Shown here one piece after another: positions 48,646 to 63,800 of a stretch of 64,000 nucleotides of DNA (the stretch's first letter is position 1; each line of letters starts with the position of its first letter). The notes under the pieces are model-generated. The model was given only the letters and a program-made list of their open reading frames with translations, ran no database searches and was not told the DNA's origin. A program made the position numbers and the translations under genes. Source of the DNA: Sindora glabra (Eukaryota; Streptophyta; Magnoliopsida; Fabales; Fabaceae). The DNA lies in contig CM035230.1 of the NCBI GenBank assembly GCA_020226215.1, forward strand, positions 581,501 to 645,500, given 5' to 3'.

Positions 48646-48662
48646 TCGTCCCCCCTTTCTTG
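48646..48662 (-). other. Polypurine tract of gypsy C
   Basis: The minus strand reads AAGAAAGGGGGGACGA, directly before the LTR start, and overlaps the end of pol. Confidence 0.75.
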
Positions 48663-49019
48663 AAAAGGATTGTCCTTGAATCTAGACTTACATTAAATGG
48701 AGACAAATTAGAAACATAAAAAAAAGCACTCACATTAACTCACCAAGAAGATCCAACTTGGAAGCAATATTATTATTCCTTAAGTACTTAGAACTAACAC
48801 TCTGAATGCAAATAGCACTTGAGTTATAAGAAGGACTTGTAATGCACAAGATTCTTGAAATGCAAATAGTTATTAGGATGGTCCCTCTCTTCTTAGATAC
48901 AATTTGATCTCCCTTAGGACTTATCTTTTCTTATGAGGATCCAAAATCAAATTCCTAGGTCAAACACAAAATAAAAATCAATAAACTCATGCAAGCATAT
49001 CAATTTATCATTAGTAACA

Positions 49020-50030
49020 AGTTTGTCAATGGTAGCACATTACATACAATTCCTTAAAAGTTTCTTACAAAAGGTAATCAAATCATGAAAGCTCTTGGTC
49101 TTACTAACAAGCTTAGGTGGAGATCATTCTCTAATTGCCTTTTTTTTTTCTTATCTACCTTTATTGCTTTGCCATGCACAACATGTCTAAAAAATATAAC
49201 ACTTTTCAAACAAAATGAACATTTCTCAAAATTATCATGCAACTTTTCATTTCTTAAAATTTGCAAAATACATTCTAAACTTTTTGCCAAACACAAGAAT
49301 GTCATCAAGATGTAGTAAGCAATCTGTCTAATTCTTCAAACTCTCAAGTAGCAATAAAATCCATCCTTTATGCTTATGAAAGTCATAAAAACAAACAATA
49401 ACAAATTTATCGAGGTGAAAACATATAAAACATGATTTATTAAATTCATGAAAGTACTTGATGAATTAGATGAATCAAATATCAAAGCTAACTACTCATA
49501 TAAACAATTCTTTATTTTGAAAATATTTTTCTATACATTCCTTTTTCTTATGCAATGTAGATGATATTTATCTTTCAAATCAATTTTGGAAAACATATAT
49601 GGATCACGTCATTCACCAAGCATATTTTCTAAAGTCCCTTTAAAATTAAAATATTTTATCAAATTACCTTTTTTTCATTAAAGAATCTTTAGAAAATATA
49701 CAAAAATCATGCAACTTATTTTGCAAATCCTTTAGAGTTTTCCTAGCATCAAAATGTTACATTAATCCATTCTCATAAGCTTATCTAACACACAAGTCAT
49801 TTAGAGAACTTTTAGGCATATGCAACTCATTTTTCCTATATAAAAATCTATTATGCCTAAAATTGTCTTCAAAGATCATTTCCTCACAAACATCAACATT
49901 TGGAACAAGATCAACATATAGAGGAATAACAAAATCATGTAAAGGGATAGCGAAACTATAGTCATCCACATATAAATTCTCAATCTACTTAAACTTAACA
50001 ATTTTGTATGCAAATAATTTTACTATGCTA
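49020..50030 (-). pseudogene. Gypsy C pol pieces: integrase zinc segment followed by RT
   Basis: Minus strand. At 49690-50030: VCEEMIFEDNFRHNRFLYRK, NELHMPKSSLNDLCVR, then a stop and AYENGLM. These match the zinc-binding N-terminus of chromovirus integrase. At 49020-49640: MFSKIDLKDKYHLH, STFMNLINHVL, AKSLECILQILRNEKLHDNF, KCSFCLKSV and HGKAIKVDKKK. These match the RT palm and thumb, but the YxDD box is degenerate. RT therefore follows integrase here, whereas it should precede it, and RNase H is absent. Stops are frequent. Confidence 0.75.
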
Positions 50031-50339
50031 AAATCCAATGATATATAATGCAAATTAGAGATGAAAGTATACCATCAAGCCAATGTATTAATCATCATAA
50101 TTTTTTTACCTCACTCACATTGAATGGCACATTGATATGTTTCAAGGAGTTTTTCTCACTTGGCATGTGTCTAATCACACCATCTTCACAAGTTTGATTC
50201 AAATTTCTAAGAATGGAGTCTACTTAGTGCTCTACTCCCTTAAAAGTGGTAATCCTCTTGGAAATTCTCTTAGAGGCATATCTTGAAATTTCTATAAAAT
50301 AAATTAGTAAAACAACTTAAACTTGGTTGACATTTTCAT

Positions 50340-50750
50340 AGGCTTCCTTATATAAGAAAATTGGCCTAGAAACATATAAAGCATTCCTCACATAATTTTT
50401 TTTTGCCATCACACTCAATTTTTCTATTTTTTGTTTTGACTCTTCTCTTAACTTTACTTCTTTATCTTTTTCTTCATAATCACTTTTTGTTTTGTTGGAG
50501 TTTTTATTCTTTTTACTTAACTCTAATTGCCTTTTTTTTTTCACAATTACTCTTTTTTTTTTCATGGACCTCACTATTTCCTACCTTTTTCTCCTTTCTA
50601 TTTTTCTCTTCTTCTCTTTTGTTTTCTTCATCTTTCTTTTGCTCATTCTCTTTTTCTCTTTCATTTTCTTCTTCTTTCTCTTTTTTTTTTCTCATGTTTC
50701 TCATTTTTCTTTTTCAGTTTCAATCGATCTTCATATACTTGTTATGGAGA
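50340..50750 (-). pseudogene. Lys/Glu-rich linker of gypsy C between protease and RT
   Basis: The minus strand encodes runs such as EKEEENEREKENEQKKDEEN and is almost pure purine for long stretches; the plus strand is almost pure pyrimidine. The segment ends with KKNYVRNALYVSRPIFLYKE, which fits the region before RT in Reina-type elements. Long open frames on the plus strand here are Phe/Ser/Leu shadows of the purine tract. Confidence 0.65.
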
Positions 50751-50759
50751 TAAAGGAAA

Positions 50760-51700
50760 AAGAGTTACCTTTCTCCCATTTATCTCAAAGCTATACCTAT
50801 TAAGAAAACCGTTATAAGTTTCACACTGATCACATTGCCATGGCCTCCTAAGTAATGAATGGCAAGCATGCATAGGAGCAACATCCTAAAACACTTCATC
50901 TTGGTACTTACCCATAAAAAATGACACTAATAGTTTATTGCCTTAGCTTTTTCATTATCATTCAACTCTTGTAAATTATATGGATTAGGATGTTGTAAAG
51001 TAGGTATGTATAATTTTTCTACCAAGATGGTACTAGTAATATTAGTACAACCACCATTATCAATGATGACATTGCAAACCTTTCCTTTGACATATCATCT
51101 TGTATGGAAAAGGTTCACCTTTTACTCTTCTTTTTCTTTCTTGACTTGCTTATCCAAAGCTTTTCCATCCATCAAGGCATCACCATCCGTAATAACTTCA
51201 TCTCTTTCACTTTTTCCTTTCATATGAGATTTTGATTTTGGCTATTAGAGCCACCTGTGGACTTAACTTTTCCTTCAAATCTTAAAGAGGATTTGGGCTT
51301 GTATTGAACTTCTATGTCTTCTTTTTTCTCAACCTTCTCTTCTTAAGGTTTCCATCAATAACTAGAATTATAGCCATATCTAGAAGAGTTAAGAATCAAT
51401 TTTTTCCTCGTAATAGCCTTTATTTCTTCCTAAGTAGCAATAAGCGTTGCACCAATTCTTATTCAACTAAAGTTGAACCTACTAAATATTAGCATAAGTA
51501 ATGAATTGGTAAGTAATAAACCTTACTTTCTTCTCTTAAGAATAATTATAACAATTAAAGATTAACTTCATCTGCTTTTCCTACTCTAGATAAGCATCTA
51601 AATTATTTCTTCCTTGAAATAAAGGAATCTTCTTTTTAGTATTGTTAAGATTATAATCCATAAGAACTCTTCTTTGCTTATCATCTACTCTTCTTTCATT
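50760..51700 (-). pseudogene. Gypsy C gag and protease remnants
   Basis: Gag, about 51360-51700: IPLFQGRNNLDAYLEWEKQM, LIFNCYNYS, EKKVRF, then EEIKAITRKK. This matches the Reina/Galadriel gag core (LEWEKK...EEKKVK). Protease, about 50760-51180: VKGKVCNVIIDNGGCTNITS, LVEKLYIPTLQHPNPY, VAPMHACHSLLRRPWQCD and RYSFEINGRKVTL. The catalytic DSG-like motif is D-N-G here. No zinc knuckle is visible between the two. Stops are present in both. Confidence 0.8.
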
Positions 51701-52520
51701 CCTCTTTTCCTCTTTTGCTTTCAGTCCTTTTGGAATCATTGCATTGCATCTTTTCTCTTTTGCTTTTATTTATCTTCAAAACATTAATTTATCATTTTGT
51801 TTTATATATTTTCCTTCTATCTCTCTCACCATGTTGATCTTTTTAAGGTTGACCACCTTCCGTCCTCTTAAGTTTTTCATCTCATTTGTCAAGTTACTAT
51901 TATATGGTCCTTAAAATGGACCTAATTTCATTATTTCCACTATCTCTCAACATATTAAAGAATTATTTGCAAGAAATGGTTAGAAAAAAGGACTTCGTAA
52001 GAGCACACTTCTCACTTGATTTAAAGGCATTTATTCTCGTGTTTGCATTTTAATTAGGCTTTTACTCTCTAATGATCTCACACAATCTTACCTTTTTCCA
52101 CTCTTAATTTTCCATTTTGGAATTCTTTAGGAACTAAGGAGACACAATCAAACAAGATTCAACAATTATAACAATTAATATTACTAATCAATCCATAAAA
52201 TTGGAACAATAAAGGATACGTGGAGTTTAAGAAGGGAAACAAACAAGACCCTTAGAGAAATAACAAATGAACGCTCAAAGAAGGAAATTAACAAAAACTC
52301 AAAGATTAAAACTAAATAATTAAAGAAAGGAGATAAATAAGACTCAAAACTTAAAAGAAAAAATATGAATAAAAGAGTTAAAGGAACAAGTGATTGAATA
52401 GGACTCAAAGATTTAAGACCAATTGATAAGAAAGGAAACAAAGTCAAGACTCAAACAAAACTAAGATTAAATTTAGATAAAGGAAAGAAACAATGAATAA
52501 TTGGCTAAAAATGGAAAGTC
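51701..52520 (-). other. 5' side of gypsy C: gag start and leader
   Basis: From about 52190 to 52500, a loose tandem of words like AAGGAAACAAACAAGACTC and GACTCAAAGATTTAAGA recurs every 60-70 bases. No LTR partner of 47914-48645 was found at the right end. Confidence 0.4.
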
Positions 52521-54344
52521 TAATGATAGCACAAAACATTCAATAAACAACACTCTTTTTTTAACTCTTGAAATAATTTAGTACTTTTGAACTTTTTTTG
52601 CACTATTTTTCTTTTTGCTTTTTGTAACTTTTTTTAATTTACTTGCTATTTTCTTTTCTTTTGAATCACTATCTTTTTCATTCTTGTTTCATTATTTTTT
52701 TTACTTTACCTTTGAATCACACCCAAAAATGATTATGTAACAATTTTCTGTTGATTGAATAAGGATATTGGATTACTATAATCAACTATCGTGTGGAATG
52801 AGAGAAAATCAAATACAATAATTGATTATGTCAACTTAATGTTACTTCTACCTTGCACTAATTGATTATAGGAATTGAATACTTAAGTTAAAATAAGGGA
52901 ATTCAATTATGAGAGTAGCTTACTTAATAGATTCTCAAATTTTCAAATGAAATAATTAAATAGTGTAGGCGAGTAACTTTAGAATTGTTAATTTTTTCCT
53001 CCTACTATTTGATTATTATAATTAGATACACACACTATACTTTGATCAAACAATTATAATGCATTTTACTCAAATAGATTTTGAACAAAATAGAACCAAA
53101 ATGACAATTATAATGGAGACACACAAGATGTCTTGACTCAAATTCAATACGGATAGTTGGTATATTAACTATGCTTAATGAAATAAGCAATTGATGCATA
53201 CGGTTGGTATCTTAACATTATTCTTCCTAAATATGATATGTGGAGGGAGATATACATCCTTCATAGAGGAGAGGTGTGGTAAGGGTTAGAAGGACAAGGT
53301 TAGTGTCCTTATGTCTAGAGTGGTAGGGGATGAGGTTGCACCGAAGATATAAAATGAAATCTGTATACCAGCTATAACCATTCTCTTTAACAAATTTTAA
53401 TAGTGACAAATAAGTCAAAACATGAATCTCACAAGAATGACTGATGCATGTACAAAAACCTTCCTCTCACCTTGGAGAACCTTCCAAATAATATTTTATT
53501 GTAGACTATAAGTGTCTACGGTGGGTTCCTAAGTAGACTACACTGTAAAGCTTAGGAAAATAAATTTTAAGTCTAATCTTTTTGTAGTTAATCCTATCCA
53601 ACAACCCTATTCATTAGAAGGCATATCAAGTAGTTCTAGTTTGGTCAATATGCCAGCTTTTTCTTCCTTAAATATAGAATTAGACCTTAAGGAAAAAGAA
53701 GATAGTGAATGGAAATAGGATAGTTCTAATTAAGGGTCCTTCATTTGATAGTATTTATGTGTAGATTTATGTTTTAAAAAATTATGTACTCTTATATAAA
53801 TATCTTAATATATGTAAATTATATTTTGAATTTTTTTATACACATGAAATCAATATTATTTTCTATAAATGCTTACTTATATTCTTAGTAGAGTTAAGAA
53901 AGTAGATGAGTTAGAAGTATCCTAAAGGCTTGTAAAAATAATTAATTAGTATATTAATACTAGTTAAGTGTCTTTACGCTAATCATGATATTCAATATTT
54001 AAGTTGTGACATTACACTTCACACTTTTTATGTAATTACCATTCAAATTTGAATTTTTCCAATTTTAATGCTCAAAACCATGGTTATGCTTTCTAATTTC
54101 TTAAAATCTCTTCACTTTGATAGCTTAAGGTTTCTATTGAGTAGTTTTAGGTAAAAACCTTATATTACACTAAGATTTTACTAACCCTAGACTTTCTTCT
54201 TGAAGAATTCTAATTCTTTTTTTCCATAACAATTACTAATGGTTTTTCATTCTCTTATATCTAATGGATGTTTCTTCTGATTATCCACTAATCATAACAC
54301 TTTAGTTGCTTTTTAATGAATTTAAACTATTATATTTCTATTGT
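52521..54344. other. Unassigned AT-rich stretch
   Basis: No gene, LTR pair or inverted repeat was recognised. A 63-codon open frame at 53227-53418 (minus) has no motif. Confidence 0.45.
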
Positions 54345-55370
54345 GTATTACATCTAGCAAAGAAATTTATCATGATACTCTTCCACTTCCACTTTGGCTT
54401 TGGCAGTGATTAATGTAACCTAGATGGACATTAATGCTCCACTTTAACCAATTAGCATATGAAACACTTCACCATAAAGTCTAATACATCTATCTTCATC
54501 CCTTTCCACTGGAAACATCCTTTAAGTCATGATACTTTTTTACCACTCGAGGGTGCATAGTATACGAAAAGTTATAAGCTTGATGTAATAATTCATTCCT
54601 TAAACTCAATGGGGCCTAAATCCTCCTTTGATAACATAAATCACCTTTTCTAGCAATGATTGATTTAAGCTCAAATTCTTTAGTTGCTTCCTTTGTTAGG
54701 GTTACATAACCTAAATTATCTTTTTGAGCACTCTTGATCCTTTTAGATTGCACTACCATATGAGTCAATACTATACCTTGATCTCCTATTAGCACTTTAA
54801 GTGTTTTACTTATAGATTTTTTTGTTGAAGGCATCCACTATTACACTTGCTTTGCCAAGATGGCAAAGAATTAAGTTATCATACTATTTGACAAGTTCCA
54901 TCCATCTTTTTTTGTAATAAATTAAGGACTTTTGTTCAAATATATATTTTAAGTTTTTATTGTCTATATAAATTTTGATGGTTTCCCTATACAAATAATG
55001 TTTCCATATTTTTAAAGCAAAATTCATGGCAACCATCTCTAGATCATAAGTAGCATAATTTTGCACATGTTTCTTCAACTTCCTAGAAGTGTATCCTAAC
55101 ACCTTACCATTTTGCATAAGAACACATTTGAAGCCAAACATAAATGCATCATAATAGGACATACACCTTTAATGCCTAAGGGTAAAGCTAGTATAAATGT
55201 AGATGTGAAGTAGGATTTCAATTTCTAAAAACTATTTTTGCAAGCATTGATCCACTCATACTTGACCCTTTTTATGTTAATTTGGTCAATGATATGAAAA
55301 TTTTTGAAAAATATTTAATGAATATTTGATATTACCCTACTAATTTAAGGAAGTTACAAATTTCAATGAC

Positions 55371-55375
55371 CAAAG
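55371..55375. repeat. Target duplication of the 55.4-57.0 kb solo LTR, left copy (CAAAG)
   Basis: CAAAG precedes the LTR and TAAAG follows it (57048-57052), differing by one transition. Confidence 0.7.
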
Positions 55376-57047
55376 TGTTGGTGTGTGTCCTAGGAACTAA
55401 TCATATAGATGATTGAAATAATACACAATGTATTATATTTTATTTTAGGCAATTTAATTATTATATTTTATTTTCATAATTTTATTATTATTCTGCGCGA
55501 TTTATAATTTAATATAATAATTATCCTTGGAATAGCTTCGCTATTCATAAAATGTCCCTAGTCAAGTATTATTACGAAAAGGAGAGTAATAATACATTAA
55601 GACTAGCATATATAGTGACTGATGATTACAAATCATGGATATGTGATATCAAATCAATACATGAGTACATTATTAGTGAACAATGTATTGGACTGACCAC
55701 TATGAGAATATTGCATGGATAGACATGTCATAAGTTATTCTTATATGATAAAAAAAACATATAAACCTTTGACCTGAAGTCACTATGGTTCTCTACATGA
55801 GGAATTACTCACTTTAATATTGTCCTATGTCACCTTTAATCAGGATGACGAATAGAGCATTAATTGGGTGTGTCATGAATCATGCAGAGGGAAGTGAGTG
55901 ATGTAGATGGGATTTTGTCACTCTTGTATAAAAGAGAAATATCCTTGGGCCCCTTAATTGAGTGAGACTTATAAATGCACGGCCATGCTCAATTGGATTA
56001 ATATGTGATATTAATCATTTATTTTAAGTCTACTCAATATTAAAAAATATAAATTGAACATTGACGAGAATGACACATTCCATGCCTCCAGTTCAATTTG
56101 GATATTATTATAAAAAGGATTATAATGCCAAACGTTGATCATGTATTAGGTGGATGTCGAATCACAGACATTCTTACTACTTGAGTGGCAGTGATGTATT
56201 GCCAAATACCGCTCACTGTCTATGACTCAATAATGAGTCATTATCAATGTAGTAAGAATTTGCAGGGTTACACAAAAGGAATAGAAATAAGACAATAATT
56301 AATTGGACTTTAATTATATTAATATCCAATTAATTGGACTTATTTTCATGCATATATATTATTATTAAGAATAATAATGTGTTATTTACGTAATATATAT
56401 ATATATATATATAATATTATGTGATATTATTTGATATTAATGTAATATCAAATAATTACGTTATCAGATATTAGATAAATATATTATGAGATAATATTAT
56501 TTTGATGTTCGATAACTATATGCAATTATCTAATATTAAGATATTTATATTATGAGATAATTTTATCTAATATTAGATAATTAATAGATAAATCTTATCT
56601 CTTCTCATTATTTCTAGGATAAGGATAAGATGAGTTGTTAAGTATGATTAGGATTTTGGAAGCATTATCCTAGTAGGATTAGGATTATAGCTTGCTTAAG
56701 TTCTATAAAAAAGGGCTTGAGGGCAGCACATTAGGCACACGCTTATAAACTTCCTAAAATCCTAAATCACTCAAAAAATATCGAATCCTAATTCCTAGAG
56801 AGAGAAATGCATCCTAGCAGATTCGTGGAGGGTGAGAGGTCGTTGTTCACTCCGTGTGGATACCATAGAGACGCTGTACCTTTTGGCCGGCGTTTGATTC
56901 ATCTGCTCTTAAGTTTTGATCAGTAAAAACATGAGTGCCCAATAGATAAAACCCTAATCATTGATTTCTGCTTTTTGCATGGATCCTCGGTAAAATTTGG
57001 ATCAAATTTTGAATTTCTGCTGCATGTAATAATCCGAATTCCTAACA
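55376..57047 (+). mobile_element. Solo LTR, about 1.67 kb, probably Ty1/copia
   Basis: It starts TGTTGGTGTGTCCTAGGAAC and ends CGAATTCCTAACA, with TG...CA termini and a 5-base CAAAG/TAAAG duplication. It sits in the RT sequence of element D and has no coding content. A TATA-like CTATAAAAAA at 56703 followed by a leader ending in AACCCTAATC-type words sets the plus orientation. The ending CCTAACA is common in copia LTRs. Family assignment is by resemblance only. A short (TA) run lies at 56396-56412. Confidence 0.8.
56703..56712 (+). promoter_or_regulatory. TATA-like box of the solo LTR
   Basis: CTATAAAAAA lies about 340 bases before the LTR end, with a GC-richer probable leader downstream. 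Confidence 0.45.
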
Positions 57048-57052
57048 TAAAG
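57048..57052. repeat. Target duplication of the solo LTR, right copy (TAAAG)
   Basis: Partner of CAAAG at 55371-55375. Confidence 0.7.
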
Positions 57053-58300
57053 AATGCCTTAGCCAATTTTCCATTACTTTTACTTTTTAGGAATCCACTC
57101 TAACTCCATCTTGTGATAACACACTACCCAAAAAAATTAGCACTAGTCATCTAAAAACTCATATTTAGAAATTTTGGTATAAAATTGGTACTCTTACAAG
57201 GTTTACAAGATCATTTTAAGATATTGTACACGTTTTGCTTCACATTTTAAGTACAACAAGATATCATCTATGAAAAATCACAATTCAATCTAAAAAAGAC
57301 TTAAGTATATGATTCATCAAGTTCATAAAAGTAGATAGGGCATTATTTAACCTAAACAACATGACTAAAAATTCAAAGTAGCTATACTATGTTCTAAAAA
57401 TAGTTTCTAGAATGTCTTCCTTGTACATCTTCAATTAGTGTACAGAGGTTTATTTTAGAAAAATACCTAGCTCCTTGAAGTTGGTCGAAAAAATTATTAA
57501 TGCAAAAGAAAAGATATTTGTTTTTTACGATGTCCTTGTTGAGTTATTGATATTTGATACATCATCCCATTAAACCATTATTCTTTTTCATAAACAACAT
57601 CGGAGCCTCTCTGACTAAAAGATTTAGGTAAATAGAGTCTTTATTAATCAAATCTTCCAATTGCTTATTTAATTTATGCAACTTTGCTAGCATTATTCTA
57701 TAAAGAGGTATGGAAACAAGTTTAAATTTGTGTATAAAATTAATATGGAATTCTATTTCCTAATTTGGTGGCAATCCAGGTAATTCTTCTAAGATCACAT
57801 CAAGAAATTCCCTCACCATAAGAATAATTCTAATAATAAGAATTGGTTAGTTCAAATCCCTTATTATTTTCTGGTAAGTCTTTAAGCTTTTATGCTTAAA
57901 ACTATAACAATGGATTGCAAAAGTTAGTTACCTTAAATTCTATAGATGGAAAACCTTCTATAGACAAGGTACCAAGCTTGTTAAAATAGTTCACACATGC
58001 ATCATAGTTGGATAACCAATCCATCCCTAGGATTACATCATTATTAAACATATCAAGTAAGACTAAATGTACAAGCATCACATGTTCATAGATTATTATC
58101 GAATAAGCTTAGATTTATCAGCCAATATCATTACAATTAAGGGCACATTTGTTAATTTAGGAAATTTTCCAAAAGTATAAACAAATCTTTTTCACATAAA
58201 GGAATAGGTAGCATGTCATAACTTGACTCTTGGGTACTATGACCATTGTAAAGATGTCTTATTAGTATTAATTTATTAACTAGTTTTCTTTTCAAGCCTT

Positions 58301-60879
<2,579 letters not shown>

Positions 60880-60893
60880 AATTCTTCCTCCTT
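60880..60893 (-). other. Polypurine tract of element E
   Basis: The minus strand reads AAGGAGGAAGAATT, directly upstream of TGTAATACCCC. This PPT-LTR joint is characteristic of Tekay/Del elements. Confidence 0.85.
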
Positions 60894-63800
60894 CAAAAAA
60901 ATTGATCCTCAAAATTTAAAAATTCAAATAAAAATAAATAGAATTGTCAATAGTTGGTATATAAATCTTATATAAAATCTTACCAAATAAAGTCAAATAC
61001 TTCTTTTTCATATCTTTTTTTATTTCCATGTAACTTTTTGCACTCTATGCTTTTCTCATATTATTTTCACCATTAGGGTCTCTTTAGAATGCAATTTCTT
61101 TACTTATCTATCGATGATCTGCACAGGTTGCTCTTCATAGACTGATTTTTTATCTAATTCCACTAATACTTCTTTTAATACATGGGATTCATTTGGAAAA
61201 TATTTCCTTGACATTGATAAATGAAAAACTAGATAGATTGCTTTCATGTTTTGTAGTAGTTCTAGTTAATAAGCGATCTTTCTGATTCACTTGGTGATCA
61301 TATAAGGACCTACATATCTTAGGTTAACTTTTTCTTTTTACCAAATCTCATTATTCCTTTTATAGTGAAACTTTTAAGGACACATGATCACCTACTTGGA
61401 ATTCTAATTCCTTTCATTTACTATTTATATAGGATTTATGTCAACTTTTAGCTGCTTGTAATTTTTCTCTGATGATTTGAACAATGTTAATAGCATCCTT
61501 GACCAGGTTAGTGCCAATCATTTTAATTTTCTTTGGTTCAAACAATCCAATAGGTTATCCACATTCTTTCATCATATAGAACTTTAAATAGAGCCATTTG
61601 TATATCAATGTGATAATTATTATTATTATTATATATGAACTCCATCAATGGTAAATGTTTGTCCTAGTTCTCAACAAACTTAATTGCACAAGTTCTTAGT
61701 GTATCTTATGAAGTCTAGATTATTTTTTGAAACTGTCCATTAGTTTATAGATGAAATGTTATACTAAACTGTAATTGAGTACCTAATGTTTCCTAGAATG
61801 ATTATCAAAATCGAGAAGTAAACTGCAATCCTTAATCTAAAATGATCATAAGTAATATATTATGCCATGGAATAATTTTATCCAAGTACAGCTGAGGATA
61901 CTACAATGTATGTTGTCTTTACTAGTAAGAAATATGCTATCTTCATAAGATGATCTACGATTACCCATATAGAATCATATTCCTTACTAGTTCGTGGTAA
62001 CTCGATTATATAATCCATCATAATACTCTCTTATTTCCATTCAGGACTATAAATGTTTTGATAAAGTCCCACCAAGCATTAATGCTTTATTTTTACTCAT
62101 TAATAGTTTAAGCATTTGATCACATATTCTTGCATGTCTCTCTTCATTCCATCTCGCCAGTATATATTTTTCAAATCTTGATACATCTTAGTTACACTAG
62201 GATGCATTGTATAAGATGACTTATAGGTTTTTTTTAATACTTCTTTTCTTAGGATTATGGGCACCCATAATCAATTTTTTCTCTTTATTACTTCGTTTTT
62301 CATCCATTACTAAAATGGTCTACTCTTTATTCATAGCCTTACTCTTTAGTTACTCATATTAAGGATCTTCTTTTTGGGTTACTTTGATTTGCTTTATTAT
62401 TGTAGAATGTACTATTATACAAGCTAAATTTGCTTTTCTATTTTCTTTTAACTTCTTTTCCTTACCTTTGGGAGCTTTTCATCCTAAAGCATTAGTAACT
62501 ACATTTGCCTTATCTGGATGATAGTAAACAAAGCAATCATAATCTTTTACAAACTCTATCCACCATCTTTGTCTCATGTTGAGTTCTTTCTTCTTAAAAA
62601 TATACTTAAGGCTCTTATGGTCTATATAAATTTCACAAGTAGGCTTATATAGGCAATGTCTCCATATTTTCAAAGTAAACACCACAATTATCATTTCTAA
62701 GTCATGAGTGGGATAATTTGTCTTATACTTCTTCAATTGGCGAGATGCATAAGCTATCACTCTACCATGTTGCATCAATATGCATCCTAATCCTACTTTA
62801 GAAGCATCATAATACACTATATATCCTTCATGCTATTAGGCAATGCTAATATTAAGCCAAAAGTGAGTCATTGTTTCAATTTTCTAAAAACTCTGCTCAT
62901 ATTCATTTCCATATAAACTTGACTCTTTTATGAGTCAATCTAGTTAATGGTGCAACTATTATGAAAAAGTCTTTTACAAATCTTCTATAATATCTAGTCG
63001 ACCCAAGAAAACTGTAAATTTTAATCACCAAGGATGGTCGTGGCTATTTGAGCACAACTTCAAGATTTTGTGGATCCATTTGTATTTCTTCTTATGGCAC
63101 TACATGACCTAAGAAATGTACTTTCTTTATCCAAAACTCACACTTTGATAATTTAGCATACAACTTATGCTTCCTTAACATTTGCAATATGATTCTCAAA
63201 TGTTACACATGTTCCTTCTCACTCTTAGAATATACCAAGATCACATTGATAAATAGAACAATGAATTTATCTAGAAAGTATTTGAAAATATGATTCATTA
63301 AATCCATAAATGTGGTGGTCGGTGGGAGCACTGGTTAATCCAAATAGCATAACTAAGAATTTATAATGGTTGTAACAAGTCCAAAATGCCATTTTTGGAA
63401 TATCTTCCTTCTAAATTTTTAATTGATGATAACTTGATCACAAATCATTTTTCAAGAAATACCAAGATCCTTATAATTGGTTAAAAAAATCATTTATTCT
63501 CAACAAAGGATACTTGTTTTCAATAGTAACCTTATTCAATTGTCAATAATTAATACATAGCTGCAATGTGCTATCTTTCTTTTTCATAAATAGCAACAAT
63601 GCTCCCCTAATAATGTACCAGATTGTATAAAACCTTTATCTAACAAATTTTGTAATTGCTCATGCAATTCTTTTATTTCCACCGATACCATCCAATAAGG
63701 TGTGATAGAAATTGGGTCTATCTTGAGAATACTTTCAATTATAAATTTAATTTTCAAATCTAGTGGTAACCATAATAAATCTTCTAAAGAAACATAAGGA

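Larger units (their letters stand above)
47914..52140 (-). mobile_element. Ty3/gypsy element C (Reina/Galadriel-like), rearranged
   Basis: Minus-strand element. From right to left it has a leader, gag (51240-51700), protease (50760-51180), a Lys/Glu-rich linker (50340-50750), an integrase zinc-binding segment (49690-50030), RT (49020-49640), the polyprotein end (FKDNPFQERGDDA at 48650-48690), a strong polypurine tract and an LTR. No matching 5' LTR was found on the right. The order integrase then RT is not normal for Ty3/gypsy. RNase H and the integrase core are missing. Its right limit is uncertain. Confidence 0.75.
54345..58300 (-). pseudogene. Tekay/Del-like gypsy pol remnant (element D), split by a solo LTR
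   Basis: Minus strand. Protease end at 57960-58050: DVILGMDWLSNYDACVNYF. RT at 57060-57850 (KKNNGLMG, LCTLIEDV, YLFFCINNFFDQLQGARYFS, FMNLMNHILK, REYQLYTKISKYEF), continuing at 55180-55370 (EICNFLKLVG, YFSKIFISLTKLT) after the solo LTR. RNase H at 54884-55162: MFGFKCVLMQNGKVLGYTSR, YATYDLEMVAMNFALKIWKH. Integrase N-terminus at 54370-54870: QWKGMKIDVLDFMVKCFICQ. The integrase core, chromodomain, gag and LTRs are missing. The codons on both sides of the solo LTR line up once it and one duplication are discounted. Confidence 0.85.

Noticed and set aside
50403..50817. Several overlapping Phe/Ser-rich plus-strand frames
   Set aside because: Shadows of the purine-rich coding strand of the gypsy C linker.
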